Position numbers and translations under genes: made by a program
NCBI GenBank assembly: GCA_032622095.1
Contig: CP136069.1
Span: 20,012,135-20,076,134, forward strand
Length of the DNA stretch: 64,000 bases
Reading direction: 5' to 3'
Source: Siphonodentalium dalli
Taxonomy: Eukaryota > Mollusca > Scaphopoda > Gadilida > Siphonodentaliidae
Notes under the pieces: model-generated
Database searches by the model: none
Told to the model about the DNA's origin: nothing
The model's input: the letters and a program-made list of their open reading frames with translations, nothing else
Part shown: positions 47,272 through 60,120 of the stretch, piece by piece
Layout of the letters: every line of letters begins with the position of its first letter
How positions within the stretch are numbered: the first letter of the stretch is position 1

Positions 47272-49703
47272 CTAGCAGGGTTACCCGGCGTTGCCCAGGT
47301 TAATGTATGCTGTGGATATTTGTTGGGAATAGAGAATGCTCTTGCTTAAAGTGTTATACGTTTTCTCATAAATTGTATATTCAAATAGCATCACAAAACA
47401 TGATTATTACAGTCATGGCTCACCACAGTAGTGGCTCACCTTGTCAATTGTCATTCTGTTTATCACGATTAATCCGTTCCACCAATAATGAAGTATTTAT
47501 TTATTTACAACTGCGTATACATTAGACGTTATAATATGATACATGAACATCATAAACACATTAGTTCGATAAAAGATGATAATTGGGTTTTACATATTGA
47601 GATGTATCAATCAATCTAGTGGGTTGGACTAAGATCTCGAGGACACCTGGCTATCATATCTCCATGAAGATACAGATGTTTCAAAGAAATTTCCAGGTGC
47701 TCCTCTGTTCAGGGTGTTATATATTGGCTAAATATTCTTAGTTTAAACGAAATGTTGCTGCGCAGATATATCAGCTACATGTGCCAGGCACAGGGCGAGA
47801 TTTTGAGTTGTTTATGTCAGTCGTTGAGTCTGTTCTAACACCCTTGTCAGATGTCAGTATTGGTAGGATCCTGAAAAGTCTTGTGCTACTAACTGATTTT
47901 CTTGTATATCAGAATAAACTATATTTGACTGCACACTGTGACCACTATTTTTGAACAGGCCTTCCATATCTCTTGACAATTTGTAACTTTTTGTGGAAAC
48001 TGTATTGAATGGAACAGACTAAATTTTGTTATTATATATATGCAATCCTCTGACTGTTTGAGGTCTCTCAGTTTGCACGAATATATGTATCGCGTCAATA
48101 GAATGATAAATATACGTTTAATGCTTCTTCTAGTTATCTCATTTTGCTAGCTCATTGTGTGAATGCCTTGATTGCCATTCCCATATAAATATGACTGTTA
48201 AGAAGATATAATTGTTCAAGTGACTTATGTGGGTCACCATATGTCGGGATTGTGAAATGTGAACGCCCAACTACTTAACATGATATGGAGATGGCCTGGT
48301 GACTGTATACAACTTATATGTGGATATCGGCGAATAGCAATATTATCAATGATAGTGCATATCCGCTCGCCATCCGTGATGCAAACGACACCAAATGTGA
48401 TTTAATTCATGGTATATCATTAGAGAAAAACGTGTATGAATTTGGTGGAATTTGGTTTATTAAATCAATTGTTGATGCAACGCTGACTCGAACAACGCCA
48501 TATTGCGAAGGTGATTATGTATTCGTTTGGTGGAAATCAGCGACAAAACTATTTCACCATATTTGTTTAATTTCCCCTCCCACCAACAGCGTCATTTTAG
48601 AAAATTTTAACCCGCACCATTATCGTCCTTGTAAACAGTTACCCCTCTTAGAACGCCTTGGTGCCATCACGATTGTATCGCGTGAAGTTATATATAGAAC
48701 GCACACAGGCAGACAAAAAGACAGACAGACAGCACGATTTTATTTCTTGTATCATCTTAGAAGAACGTGTCTGAATTTGATGGTAATTGGTACTAAAAAT
48801 ATTTTGTATCAGTTTTGGTGACCATCCCGTCCCTATTTCGGACTCAAGCTGCACACACTAAGACTCATTAGAGATTAGAGATGCATATATATGAAATTGG
48901 TGAAAATTGGCGAGTATACAAATTCCTATCAAATTTAAGGTCCCCACATCTCTCGCCCATAGGGCACCAATCTGGTGTATCTAAACCACACGATAAGATT
49001 CCTCGTATCACGGAAAAGAATATGTATCAATCTGGTGGAAATCGGCACTAAACATATAGATATAATGTTTTGTGTCCCTCTCATCTCTATACACCACTGA
49101 CTCGAATGGCCCCACTTGTGACATCCTTAAACCACACGATTACACTCCTGATATCATGGAGATGATTGTTTATAAGTTTGGATATAATCGGCGACTAAAC
49201 AATTTTGTTATCAAATTTGGTGCCAATCCCTCCCCTCTCCGTCTCTCACACAAACAGCACCACTATGGCGTCTTTAAATCACGATTAAATTCCTCGTATC
49301 ATGGATAAGAACGTGTATCATTTTGGTGGAAATTGGCGCTAAAAATATTGTGCATCAATTTTGGTGCCCCTGTCCCTTTCAATGCAACCCTGACTCGAAT
49401 GAGGCCACATTTGACAGATAAAAGCCACACCATTAGACCCCTCATACCATGGGAATGATTTTGTATAAGTTTGGTGGCAATCGGCGACAAATTTGTTTTC
49501 TGCCCATCCCCCTTTTCTGCCCCTGACAACAACGGCGTCACTTTAGAAAATTCTAACCCCGACCATTATCTTTCTCGTAAAAAGCTACTCCTAGTAGATC
49601 CCTTTGGCATCATATAGATGGTCCCCTGTGAATTTCTATAGAACATAGACAGGCAGACAGACAGACAGACAGACAGACAGACATTCGCAAATATAGATAT
49701 AGA
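47272..49703 (-). mobile_element. Non-autonomous Helitron, same family, inverted copy, 2.4 kb
   Basis: Reading the minus strand, the element starts A|TCTATATCTATATTTGCGAATG with (TGTC)n at 49703 (49697 is also possible). It ends with hairpin CCTGG-GCAACG-CCGGG, TAACCCTG and CTAG before T (47272-47275). The last ~900 bp match 22.3-23.2 kb phrase by phrase (for example CAGAGGATTGCATAT, CAAGAGATATGGAA, GTTCAAAAATAGTG), and the 5' part matches 19.0-19.2 kb. A second internal copy of the 5'-type sequence with CAGACAGACAG lies at about 48690-48735. The open frame at 48318-48821 is a by-product of these modules. Confidence 0.78.
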
Positions 49704-49709
49704 TATACC

Positions 49710-51150
49710 CCTCATGTGGTTGAACTTAACTATCTAATGGGTTGAGTTACCCCTTTAAGTGGCCATCCGTTCCCCAATAGGACTGCAGACGAGCCACCCC
49801 TGGAATAGTTACTGTTACCCCTCTGGAGATGCTACCCTAACTTTATCACCCCATGACATGGCTCATATTTACAGCCCAAGTGGGGTACTAAATACCAAAT
49901 ACACCCCAAAAGGACACCAAATACCCCTTTTGTTTTTAGTTGTAAAAAATAATTGGTAAACAGTATACTGCGAATCGACAAACATCGAATTCAATTTTCG
50001 AAGGCATAATGTCAAATTCGTGATCTAATTGCAGAATTGCAATGCATTAGACGGATTCACGTCAGATTTTAAATTGTATTTTCCAATTCGAAAAGTTATT
50101 TTTTTAATGAAACAATTGTGTGTTGTTCTCCGCGTCAGTTTCATGTTATTTACATTCAAGTCGATTATTCGTGCGTTTTTCTTGCCAATGATAATTCCTA
50201 TGACATTCAAACACATCGCGCGCCAAGAGTAAGCCATCAAATCCTGTTACTGACTACAATAGCATATCAACAATAGGTTTACTGGGATAGTGCAGCTGGC
50301 GCATGTATGCACAATAAGATATATTATACAAAGTGTTTAGTTTGGGATGAGATACGTGCCCAGATCTGTAGCCAATGTTTCGTTCGGTATTTTTCACAAG
50401 CGATAGAGATATTTATCAAAGGCGGGCTATTATTTCTCTCGATCACACCCGCGTTTTGTCAACAATTTATCTCATTGTCCGTGCATGGACTGTAAAGAAT
50501 GCGTATATGCGACGAGCATCACAAACATAATCCTCTATACATGTTTTCGACTTATGAAGAATTTCGCAATTCATTGTTCATATAGTATGTAACTTTCGCC
50601 AAACAAAAATCTCGGTGATATCTCAATTTGGATTTTCCATGATTTTTTCAAAATACCTTTTTGAACATCGGTATACGAAAAATGCGAGAACCCGTTAATA
50701 CGTAATTTGTGTGTGGATATCACAGACTACCAGTGGAAACCATACTTCATACTATCTTTCTAGCGTATTCATCGAGAAATCTAATTTCTAAAGATTAATT
50801 TCGAACGTAGTTTTCCATGTTTCGTGTCATGTTTCGTGTACAATTGTACAGCTGTACCACAGCCTTGATTTCGACACTAATATGCTACGTAGTCGTCGAT
50901 CGAACAACGACACTCCTGTTGTCCGGTCAGTAGCGTGTATAATACACTTGGATGGGGCGAATATCAGTCTTTCGTTAGATATCAAAATGAATCCTCTGCA
51001 TACCATATATTTCGAGATATCGGCCGTCCCATGCAATTTAAAATTCTGTTCCGCAGATCGTCATTATGTTCGGCATTCGACCCCATTCCGCAGATTGTCA
51101 TGTCCCCAAATATCTGCAAATGCGCGGGGCGGATGACCGAGCTATCACTG
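49710..51150. other. No gene recognised
   Basis: Short overlapping frames at 50882-51156 were read in all three + frames without finding a domain or splice context. Confidence 0.4.
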
Positions 51151-51157
51151 GAATAAC

Positions 51158-51325
51158 CTGGACGCTTACATGGAGAGATTAACTATGTGTTATAATTATA
51201 CGATATACATGCATTGATAATAATCTGGACGCTTACATGGAGAGATTAACGATGTGATATAATTATACGATATACATGGAGAGATTAACGATGTGTTATA
51301 ATTATACGATATACATGCATTGATC
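51158..51325. repeat. ~66-bp tandem repeat, 2.7 units
   Basis: CTGGACGCTTACATGGAGAG and GTGTTATAATTATACGATAT are repeated, the last unit lacking its first half. Confidence 0.8.
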
Positions 51326-51329
51326 AAGT

Positions 51330-53690
51330 TCCTTCTGGATATTAATCTCATGTATTAAGATTCATTTTATTTCACATTGAATTGCATTGCAATACATCTT
51401 GTGTTCACGCTTCAATTTACAATATGTTTACATTTAAAATATGAACGCACGCCAAATACCACATGCACATGCATGGAACCCCAAGTTTTGTATTGTAATG
51501 TTGTCGAATTATGATTTGGAAAACTAATGAAAATCAACACGGTTAGTCATGTTTGTGCTTGCAGGAACGAATAATTTTAATTGTTCGACTAACGGAGATA
51601 CATTTGATGAATATTGCATGCCTATATTTATATATTGTTTTATTTTAACCGCAGTGCTGAATACAAAACGTACAACGCCTGGAAAGACGACGAGACAGGA
51701 AATAGATAAATAAAATCGACGAGGTCGCCGTGTATACCATAACCTACTTTTTAAATAATATTTTCAACTGACGATTTGTTGGACACGAAATGTCCGACTG
51801 TTGAGAATTTGGCCTAAATTAGAGACTCCTGCCACTACGTACCTGACATTCATACTGGGTGAAATACGCATTGTAAAAAGTGTTCGACTGATAATGTAAC
51901 ATGGTATGATAACCGCAATTATGTAATACGACGTTCATCGCAGGTTGGTAAGTAGCATACCAACTCCTCGTCGCAGGTTGGTAAGTTACATAACAATTAT
52001 GGGAGAGAGAACAATGACAGTAGTGTGTAACCAGAACAATGTTGTAAAGTTCCTTGTCAGCAAATCAAATAGTTCCCAGGTGTTTAACTGGTGTAATAAG
52101 ATATCCATAACCCAGCTGATATAAAACAATAGTGACTGGTCATCAGACTAGGACTCTATGAGTTGGCAGAAATGCCATTCTAGCGGGGCTTATAGATATT
52201 ATCTGCATTGACTAGCTCCAGCATGACTGGAAAATTTGCCAAAACCTGGCTGGCGAATAAGAACAACTACGTATCGATGTTTTGAAAACCCCTGTCCCAT
52301 CTATTCAAAAGCCTGGAAAACCATATGATTGAATGATCTGCAACCAAAATACAGTGGTGTATGCCGAAATCTGCACCCCATAGTACACGCTTGACTGAGA
52401 TAATCTGCTCGCCTGAAATGTTGAGCGGTTTTGCGAAAAAAATAATTTTGAGTAGTGAGGTGTACACAAATAAACGGATAGTATGTCTCCAGAAAGATGT
52501 TGACCATTCATAAACTGGCTGATATTAGAAACGTGATTCCTTGTTTTGGAGACCATCCATCGTGTATATAGACCTGGATGGACCATGGATTGAGAAGATG
52601 CACCAAATACAGGGTGACCAAATACAGGGTGGCCGAAATGCATTTGTTTTTATCGGGCAATGGGCAATCCGCTTGGACAACCAGGGACCATTTTCTAACA
52701 AAACCATGTTTCCCATGGTTACACAGACAAGTGCGATTTAAAAATCACACCAACAAACCACACCAACACACCGAACTTAAGTCTCTCTTGTTTAATCTTA
52801 CAAAACAGACAGGCCATATTAGCACAAATATCATAACAAAATAAATTGTTATTGCAAATAAATTGTGATTTTATCAAGTAAATGTTGCCAAAATGTAGGC
52901 ACTGGCCATGTTAACTCAACTGTATCATATTTCAAATTGAACATGGAGGTAGCGCTCTAATATATGCATGAATGGGAATCGTATTTTTATGAATAGTGCA
53001 CCAGAGTTGGCGGAATTTCAGAGAGTTAATAAACAATAGACCAGACAAGGAATTTCTCAAATCACCTTGGTCCTAGCAATTGATCCCTACCATATATAAT
53101 TTGGTGAACCATTGGTGGCACAATGAGTTCACATAATATATTCAAAAACAAGGCCACTTGGTTCCCAAAAGTGGCATGTTTCAACTGTATACTAAATAGG
53201 CGATGCCGTTGTCATGAAACCATATTTTCTCCTAACCCATGCCCAACAGCACGGACACTGCCTTCAATTTGATTCCCATATTTCACTCAATATATCAGCC
53301 TTTATCCGGTCTGTCACTGTTTTGTAAAACAATTGCCCCCAAGCCACTGGGCTACTATATATACGGGTATACATTCATGGAAGGATCCATCCTTGTGCGT
53401 GATTAAATTATATAACTAATGTGTTTAATGATTATGCGTGCCCCAGGATGCTTGGATTTTTTCAGTAATGCAGCGTGATCTTAAATCGCCTCGTTACATG
53501 CGATTCCATTGGCTGTTCGTAATATCGGCACCATACATTGGACACCATTGTTCCAATGAATAAGAACATTACTCTCTATTGATGGTCGCTTCAGTTTTCT
53601 GAATAACTGACACGTTGTACACGTGACGCCGTGGAGGGAACGTGCGATTTGATTGGATGTCGCCAATATGGCACAAGCATAATGTATTGT
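51330..53690. other. No gene recognised
   Basis: A short direct repeat CGCAGGTTGGTAAGT lies at about 51941 and 51973. Several frames overlap at 52301-52844 without a motif. Confidence 0.4.
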
Positions 53691-53707
53691 ATGTCACGCA
53701 CTCTCCT

Positions 53708-53814
53708 ATATAATGCTCACATACCCATCAGATACCGGAAGCTCAGACACGTTATTGATATTCAAACCATTGTACCAGAGCTGAGAGATAGTTCGTGAAT
53801 TCGATGACAAAAAG
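53708..53814 (+). promoter_or_regulatory. Second TATA promoter with first exon and splice donor
   Basis: CTATATAATG at about 53707-53716 is followed ~100 bases later by GACAAAAAG|GTGAGT (donor GT at 53815). Upstream are several CCAAT/ATTGG words (about 53500-53670). The stretch from the TATA box to the donor resembles the layout of the lectin gene's first exon. An ATG at 53804 could start a protein split by the intron, or the exon may be noncoding. I found no convincing downstream exon before 64000, so the rest of the gene is either beyond the window or hidden in the repeats. Confidence 0.4.
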
Positions 53815-54054
53815 GTGAGTTTGTGATCATTTTCCACACACACACAAACCCCACCCCCCCCCACACATACACATTGTCTCTTTCTTCCTATCTCTTTATT
53901 TCTCTCCCCTCTCTCTATAACTCCCCTCGTTCGCTCTCCGCTCTCTATTTGGCCCTCTCTCGCAATATTACGTAGGTGACATTGATTTAAACATCACGGT
54001 TGGTTGCGAAGATGACACCAGTTACGTGTGCATTGTCCGGTGCATGTTGTTATT

Positions 54055-54360
54055 GCGGTTTAATAACCGATGATTCGTACCTCCAACGTGCTATTTCTAA
54101 TGCATCTAACACCGCCGCGATTTTATAAACGATGATTCGTGGCTCCAACGTGCTATTTTTAATGCATCTAACCCCGCTGCGGTTTAATAAACGATGATGC
54201 GTGTCTCCAACTTGCTATTTCTAATGCATCTAGCCCGTTAGAGTAAACGATGATGGGTGCCTCAAACGTGCTGTCTCTAATGAATCTAATCCCGCCGAGG
54301 TTTAATAAACGATGATGCATGCCTTCAAAATGCTATCTCTAATGCATCTAACCAACCAGC
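54055..54360. repeat. ~58-bp tandem repeat, 5 units
   Basis: Units read (TTTAATAA)ACGATGATTCGTGCCTCC, AACGTGCTATTTCTAATGCA and TCTAACCCCGCC, with moderate divergence. Confidence 0.8.
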
Positions 54361-54904
54361 GATGTCAGATGACACTTTGTCAGTCATTGTTTGTCGATCT
54401 GCTGTTGTTCTCAGCTATAAAGGAAATACATTAGATACATAGGTATGAAGATCCAATCACGCGGAAAGTCTTTGACCATCTGTGAAATTGCATGCTTGAC
54501 AATTTTTCTGAAACTTTGGCCAACTTAGAAAAAAAATGGGATCATTACAAAACCGAAACTACATGCAAATCGAAATATATATAGCACACTCACAAAATTA
54601 CTGACAGACTTCGAGATGGACAAAAGTGGCATTGAAAACGTGCAAGGATTGGAACTGCAGAAACTGAAATAGGTCTAGCGTTAACGTAGATCAACATAAA
54701 TTAGAACACAATAACCTACAGTGTCTTATCGTGAAATAGCGATTTACTAAATTGTTGTCACTAGTTTAGGAAAGGACAACATGCAGGCGCCTAACCATCA
54801 TTGTTTTGATAAGTAAGCACGTGTGACGTTTGATAAATGTTCTCCATACACAGGCGAGCAACAGCTGATTATCTATTGACGAATTAGGGTTTCATGGTAC
54901 ATTG

Positions 54905-56265
54905 TATGTGGAAGCTCAACGTTAACTACTCGAAGACGAAAGTAATGATTTTCGGAGGATGAAGCAAAAAGAAATCACCTCCAAGCTTTCACATCAATTC
55001 TATACAATTAGAAATAGTCGATCATTTCAAATATCTTGGAACTTGGTTCAGCAAGTTAGGTAAATTCACAAGAGAGCGCAACATGCGATGCAAAGATGCA
55101 AAAAAAGGCTATGTACACCTTGTTGAATAAAGCCAGACAACATAAGCTGACCATTGATACCATTCTGGATATTTACGAAAAGACAATAGTTCCAACAATG
55201 ACTTACGGATAAGAAGTATGGTGTTTCGAAAATACGCGATCATTTTAAAAATTGGAACTCTGGTTTCTTAAATTCGCACTTGCAATTGAATATGGTGATA
55301 CTGGTATATACCCAATAGAGACTAAATTGAAAATCTGACACCTCTCATATTGGGGAATAATCATGAATATGAATTGTGAAATAATATTGCCTTTGAAACT
55401 GCACTATTTTATGATAACAACATGCGAGGAAAAACAACATTAAAAATATATGGCTCGATTATACCAGAACAAATCTTGAAGAATTGGGACTTTCCTCTTT
55501 TTGGTTGAAATAATGGGTACCGGAAAGGAAACACTTTAATACGTTAATCAATTCAGGAATCGCGAGGTTACGTTGACGCATCCAGTAAGTGCCCATTCTA
55601 CCGTATTACCAAGCCAAATTTCGGCAAAGAATATTATATATCACTTGAAAATCAGAAAACAGTGGCATGCGTGATGAAATTCCGTACACGCAACCATAGA
55701 CTGCCAGTGGAAACTGGATCATGGATAGGTACCTCATATGAGGAACGGAAATGCAATCTCTGTAATGAGAAACTGGGTGATGAACACCACATCATTCTTG
55801 AATGTACGGATCTTGACGATCTCCGAAAGAAATACATCAAACAATTCTACTACAAAAGACCGAAAGCGCTCAAATTAAATGCTCTTTTCAACTCACGGAA
55901 AAACAAGATCTTGATAAACATAGCTGCCTTCATAACATATGCCCTTGTCAGACAAGAAACACCCTGAGGCTCATGATTGACTCTATATATACATACCCCT
56001 TATTCACCACCACAACTGTACTGAAGAACCCCCCCCCCCCATGTACAATACCTGACATCGATCACGAGGAACCAAAAAATGAACTTAGTAATAACGAAAA
56101 TACCCCCACCCCAGCACCCCACCCCAACACTATTGCGTATTGTATACTTACAACTTACAACGCATGCGTACAATTTAAGTATTACTGTTTGTAAACATAT
56201 AATGTGTCAATGCTCCAGTGTCATACTTTGACCACATGAGTGAATAAATATGTATCTGAATATCT
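54905..56265 (+). pseudogene. Decayed LINE, 3' half of reverse transcriptase ORF with zinc knuckle
   Basis: Starts abruptly with WKLNVNYSKTKVMIFGG, the stretch after the reverse transcriptase catalytic core, then VDHFKYLGTWFSK, KARQHKLTIDTI-like, DIYEKTIVPTMTYG and, in a frame intact from 55662 to TGA 55967, CNLCNEKLGDEHHIILEC with DLRKKYI, the terminal knuckle of this LINE type. Stops and shifts at several points (for example the TGA at 54960-54962) make it a pseudogene. The tail runs to an AATAAA near 56244. It differs from the 15-kb LINE, so two lineages are present. Confidence 0.8.
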
Positions 56266-56650
56266 GATGGTAACCCTAGAGGTGATCGCCTACTATAGTT
56301 TATAATTTAGAATTAGCTATAGGACAATTTGGCTACCGATAGCTTGAACCTCAAAGTAAAACATGGATCCCATGTAGATAATAAAGACATGTGTATTGAA
56401 TTTCTGTTTCAAAGGTGTTCTTTTAAAATTTGCTAATGCACAGCTCTGTGTTACATTCTACAATACCAACATCAAGTTTTGTTTAATCGCTATAAAACCT
56501 GTTTGATGTTTCAACATGCAATTGTGGTTTTCATTTCTTCAGACCGCCCCAACATATAGAGGCAAAATCAAGTGATTATACAAACAAGGCCGAATTTCCT
56601 AATAATTTTAGCAATATGTTGAAATAACCAACAAGCAATCTAAGTGACAT

Positions 56651-56990
56651 TGGTGGGTCCAGCTGAATTGCTATGATGCTATTGAGCCCAGCTGAATTGC
56701 TATGATGCTGGTGGGTCTAGCTAAATTGCTATGCTGCTGGTGGGTCCAGCTGAATTGTTATGATGCTAGTGGGTCCAGCTGAATTAATATGATGCTTGTG
56801 GGTCCAGCTGAATTGCTGATGCTGGTGGTTCCAGCTGAATTGTTATGATGCCGGTGGGTCCAGCTGAATTGTTATGATATTAGTGAATCCACCAGAATTG
56901 CTATGGTACTAGTGGGTCCAGCTGAATTGATATGATGCTAGTGGGTCCAGCTGAATTGCTATGGTGCTAGTGGTTCCAGCTGTATTGCTA
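56651..56990. repeat. 28-29 bp minisatellite, about 12 units
   Basis: GGTGGGTCCAGCTGAATTGC then TATGATGCT, repeated with point changes and one shortened unit at about 56816. Confidence 0.9.
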
Positions 56991-57589
56991 TAATAAACGG
57001 TGCTCGGTTGATATGAACGAATATGAATGACCAATCTATGAAGAGGTCACACAAAATGACGTACATGTAGATGTCATATTTGGACCCCTCTGTGCGGCTG
57101 TCATTTTGGTTCGGGGGTTGGGTTTTCATAGAGTGCTGCCTTTAAATTTATGGGGCAACTTCACAACAATGTTAGTTTGACCGAAAAAGGACAAGGGCCC
57201 AAAGGAGAAATGAAAATATGGACATGAAAAATGGCATATGAATGTCCTATTGAAATCCTGTATGAACCATCGTGCGGGTCATCGGGGTGTTTACAAAATA
57301 ATGCATTCGGGGTACACTACAACACCCTTTGACATCGACATCAATCAAGGGGGTGATAAATGACACAATGGCACAACTCTCACCCCTCTGTAACGCGGCC
57401 ATTTTGGATCGGGGGGGGGGTGTTCGGACTGTTTCGGAAGGGGTATTTATGGTGGGACACTCGACAGTTCGTTACAATATGCCCGTAAATAATGGGTCTT
57501 TTGTTACGCTGTGCCGCGAATAACCACGTTATTTGTTGAACTTCTCCGCTGGCAATACGATATTGTCCCACTTAACATGCGTTTAATAA

Positions 57590-57900
57590 TGTATGCCCTC
57601 GTATGGTACGTTATTTGTTACACTGTGCCCGTGTATACTGCGTTATTTGTTACACCGTGACCGTGTATACTGCAGTATTTGTTACACTGTCCCGCGTGCA
57701 ATACGCTATTATCACACTTCACCTGAGTTTAATACGTTATTTAACACACTGCACCCTCTTGGGATACGTTATTTGTTACACTGTGTCCGTGTATATTGCG
57801 TTATTTGTTACACTGTCCCGCATGCAATACGCTATTGCAAAACTTCACCCACGTTTAATACGTTATTTAACACACTGTTCCCGCGTTGCTCCACTACGTG
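57590..57900. repeat. Tandem repeat with ~180-bp higher order
   Basis: The subunit GCGTTATTTGTTACACTGTG, CCCGTGTATACT recurs about every 37 bases. A larger block ending CACACTGCACCC or CACACTGTTCCC recurs once, at about 57740 and 57870. Overlapping open frames follow from it and are not genes. Confidence 0.75.
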
Positions 57901-58055
57901 TCATGTACGACCATAATATGAACATAAGCTAGCTTAATTGACGAACCAAATCTGAACAACATGCATCGGTGCCAGTTTGGTGGGGGTGGGGAAATTAACT
58001 TTCTTTCTAACTATCATTCCTCCACCAGTAAAACTGACGTTGTGATATGGCCCAG

Positions 58056-59920
58056 CGGCTGAAACGATGATAAACCTCAATCAACCGACCAACATTCATG
58101 CATGGCTGTGCCCGTGGCTTAAGTCCCTTGATCGGTATTGTTCATAATATACATGTGTCTGATTGATTCTGTTAATATTATTGTATTAGCTGAAACAGGA
58201 TAATGGATGCGTTAATATGTTGATGGGAATAATCAGATACAATACATGTACCGGTACATGTAATGCAGCAATCAACACATGTATTAAGGAAACCAAAATA
58301 CAATGGTATATGCCAGTACAAATGTGAATATATACACCTACACTTAAATTGACCACCTCTAACGTGGTGTAACCCCGGTAATAATGTGGTACTGTACCAC
58401 GTTAATCTCCAACACCGCAGTAATGTTACCGCTTAATACCACTTCAACACTGCGTATATTGTGTTACACTCCAATGTATGCACTCACGGTTCGATTACGG
58501 GTCGAATTTTACGGACAATATATTCATCGCTCCGCATACAAATCCCCCCAAGACTATTTCAAGCCCCGTTCCATGTGAGGTACATGTAGATAATACAATG
58601 TACATCGGTTCATAGTGTTCCAAGTATACACGTAGGACATGAGAACACTCGCTAGACATTTGAATAATGGGGGTTAAATGTAGCACGCCCTGAACTTTAC
58701 TTGCCGACATTGTTTTGGCTGTCAAATTATAAACTCCACCCTCGCCTGGTGCCAGGTCGCATTGATTGACATTTGGCATCACACAGGCAGGCACGAAAAT
58801 AGAATGAAGTGATCAATTGTATATCTGGAACTTTTAACGAGGTCCTAATGTCGTATTATTTTTTCAACTATCGGGCGTGACGACAGCTAATTGACTGCGG
58901 TATCATAACCGCACGCTACAGTATCTCCACGCAGTGATCGTCTCAATACCGCGGTACATACCATATACATGTACTACCAGTAATACCAGCATATCACCCA
59001 GTCTTTCATGTCAATTACAATAAGGATAGGCTGGATAGCACTAAGCTAGTATGTCATGTAATTATAATGTATATATGAGACATGGTGGTAATACCGGTAT
59101 GAACAAGAGAGTCAATGACTGTGGATTGCGCATCTGACTTTAAAGACGGAGAAGACTGGGACTCTGAAGACTGCAAATCACTTTAAAACAAGTAGGTATA
59201 AACAGGGACATAGCTAGATGGTTTTCTTTGACAGGCAGAGGATATTTATAGTTGAAAATTTCCAATTGAAAACCCCTGACTTATTGCCAGTCGGCTGGGC
59301 CAAACTATATTTTTACAATTGGTACTTCAAGCTAGCTCATAAAGTTAGAAATATTCTAAATGTGGCCATTTGTTGGTCTGATTACAACAGATTCTCCCCT
59401 GATTACCAAAGTTGGGAATAAAATCCAGAACCCCTCGCATCAATTGCGTGGTTCTGAACTCAGTCATAAATCAACCCATGAGGTTAACAGTCCATATATA
59501 TGGGGTAAATCTCCTATATCTGCCCCTATTTGAACCAAATGTAAATCAATTGATCTAGTAATAAAATGAAGTGAATTGGTCTTCCTCAAAAATATTAGTT
59601 ATCAGCATTGCACCACTGATAAATGTTCCTTGAAATTATCGGCATCATAAATAAGACATAGCATGAGCATAGATGAAACTAGTTAAAGAAGACTAATACT
59701 ACAGATATGTAGTGTACCAGCACTATCATCAGTATCCACACAAAACACCATGTATCCGGGCTATGGGTTCTAACTTCATAAAATAATAGAAGCTGAGAAC
59801 CTGGTGTGAATTAAACTGTGGTGGGGTTACAAGCCTGTCTACCCATGCACATCAGAAAAAACGCCATTAACCTAGAGCTCCCACACATTTTGCGAAAAAC
59901 CTGGATCAATGCATACTTAT
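58056..59920. other. No gene recognised
   Basis: GTACCGGTA-type words are common. About 59430-59600 is a worn copy of the TTTGAACAAATCTGAA modules. Confidence 0.4.
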
Positions 59921-59924
59921 ATAT

Positions 59925-60120
59925 GTGAGTCTCCCATTTATTTGGAGCCTCGCATATATAAGAAAATACATTGGCCTAACAATATTTACCTTAACATTGT
60001 AAGCCACTGCACTCTTTTATAAATACGTGGCTCACTATGGGAGATTAACATATACAATAGTTTGTACAGGCACAGGAGCTTTAATGCTGCACCAGCTCAT
60101 CTCCCGTCATTAAAGGGTTA
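59925..60120. mobile_element. Relic of the double-hairpin MITE
   Basis: CTTATATATGTGAG, then GCCTCGCATATATAAG and ATACATTGGCCTAACAAT, match one arm hairpin. The following GTGGCTCACTATGGGAG resembles the family's middle. Both outer ends are lost. Confidence 0.5.

Noticed and set aside
48318-48821. 167-codon frame
   Set aside because: It is made of Helitron modules read on the strand opposite to the element, and the sequence recurs at 19-22 kb without an open frame.
57593-57932. Overlapping cysteine-rich frames of 107-109 codons
   Set aside because: Two frames over the same tandem array are open at once, so the composition of the repeat explains them.
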